From positions 1 through 43,106 of the forward strand of contig CAAFRY010000052.1 in NCBI GenBank assembly GCA_900765525.1: a stretch of 43,106 nucleotides of DNA. The letters run 5' to 3'. Below, piece by piece: positions 43,031-43,106 of this stretch. The first letter of the stretch is position 1; the number at the start of each line of letters is the position of its first letter. Below the pieces are notes generated by a model. That model was not told where the DNA came from, did not search any database, and worked only from the letters and a program-made list of their open reading frames with translations. This DNA comes from an uncultured Blautia sp. (GTDB taxonomy: Bacteria; Bacillota; Clostridia; Lachnospirales; Lachnospiraceae). The translations under genes were made by a program, and so were the position numbers.

Positions 43031-43106
43031 AGCTCGTCTCCTTGCATTTTTTGTACCCTTGTCCAGAAAGGGTAAATTATGATATAACAAAAATAAAATA
43101 TTGAAC

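Noticed and set aside
43031..43106. Promoter at the right edge
   Set aside because: An AT-rich region with a TTCAAT/TATCAT pair, but only a 15-base spacer, so not supported.

Overview
The window looks like chromosomal DNA of a gut Firmicute of the Lachnospiraceae type; a Blautia-like genome is my best guess, from the style of the proteins and not proven. Reasons: strong AGGAGG-type ribosome binding sites, sigma-A-like TTGACA/TATAAT promoters, a split pyrD/pyrK dihydroorotate dehydrogenase, a free-standing ECF transporter energizing module, Rpn-type nuclease debris, a GH120 beta-xylosidase and a GH2 enzyme, and a tig-clpP-clpX-lon-engB cluster. I see no rRNA, tRNA, CRISPR array, prophage or intact insertion sequence.

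Layout. 1-278 is an intergenic repeat built of nested hairpins (two copies, 174 bp apart). 311-8342 (+) holds an HPr-like protein without the phosphotransfer histidine and then pyrG-gltB-gltD, a glutamine/glutamate nitrogen block with a promoter and an attenuator-like hairpin in front of pyrG. 8367-10308 holds a MITE-like element, a carboxymuconolactone decarboxylase/cupin fusion, an AT-rich 13-bp degenerate repeat tract and a flavoprotein. 10393-13703 (-) holds accessory genes: a GNAT acetyltransferase, a DUF952 protein, a membrane protein with Asp-box repeats, and a wrecked Rpn nuclease gene. 13834-16331 (-) is a TetR-controlled ABC-2 exporter with three matching operator sites. An AraC regulator and a GH120 beta-xylosidase are divergent at 16442-19606. 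19716-20258 is an orphan hicB behind a truncated hicA. 20337-21718 is a divergent pair, a small polytopic membrane protein resembling PaxB-type terpene cyclases and a TetR regulator, with a 24-bp palindrome between them.

From 21731 to 25725 (-) runs the pyrimidine operon pyrC-pyrF-pyrK-pyrD. Divergent from it is a cold-shock gene with a long hairpin leader, followed by a GH2 glycosidase, further hairpins and a second full copy of the MITE-like element. A YitT membrane protein starts almost on top of a hairpin. Then, on the minus strand, come a HAD-GNAT fusion, ecfA1-ecfA2-ecfT and truA as one tight operon, followed upstream by engB, lon, clpX, clpP and tig (protein quality control and ribosome assembly), a DJ-1/PfpI protein and a GNAT acetyltransferase at the right edge.

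How the parts work together: pyrG consumes glutamine and UTP, the pyr operon supplies UMP, and GltBD regenerates glutamate, so both ends of the window touch nitrogen and nucleotide metabolism. The sugar enzymes (GH120, GH2) suit a plant-glycan or host-glycan gut niche. The most unusual material is the PaxB-like membrane protein with its TetR partner, several small repeat families that sit in leaders and gene boundaries, and leader hairpins in front of pyrG, csp and yitT.
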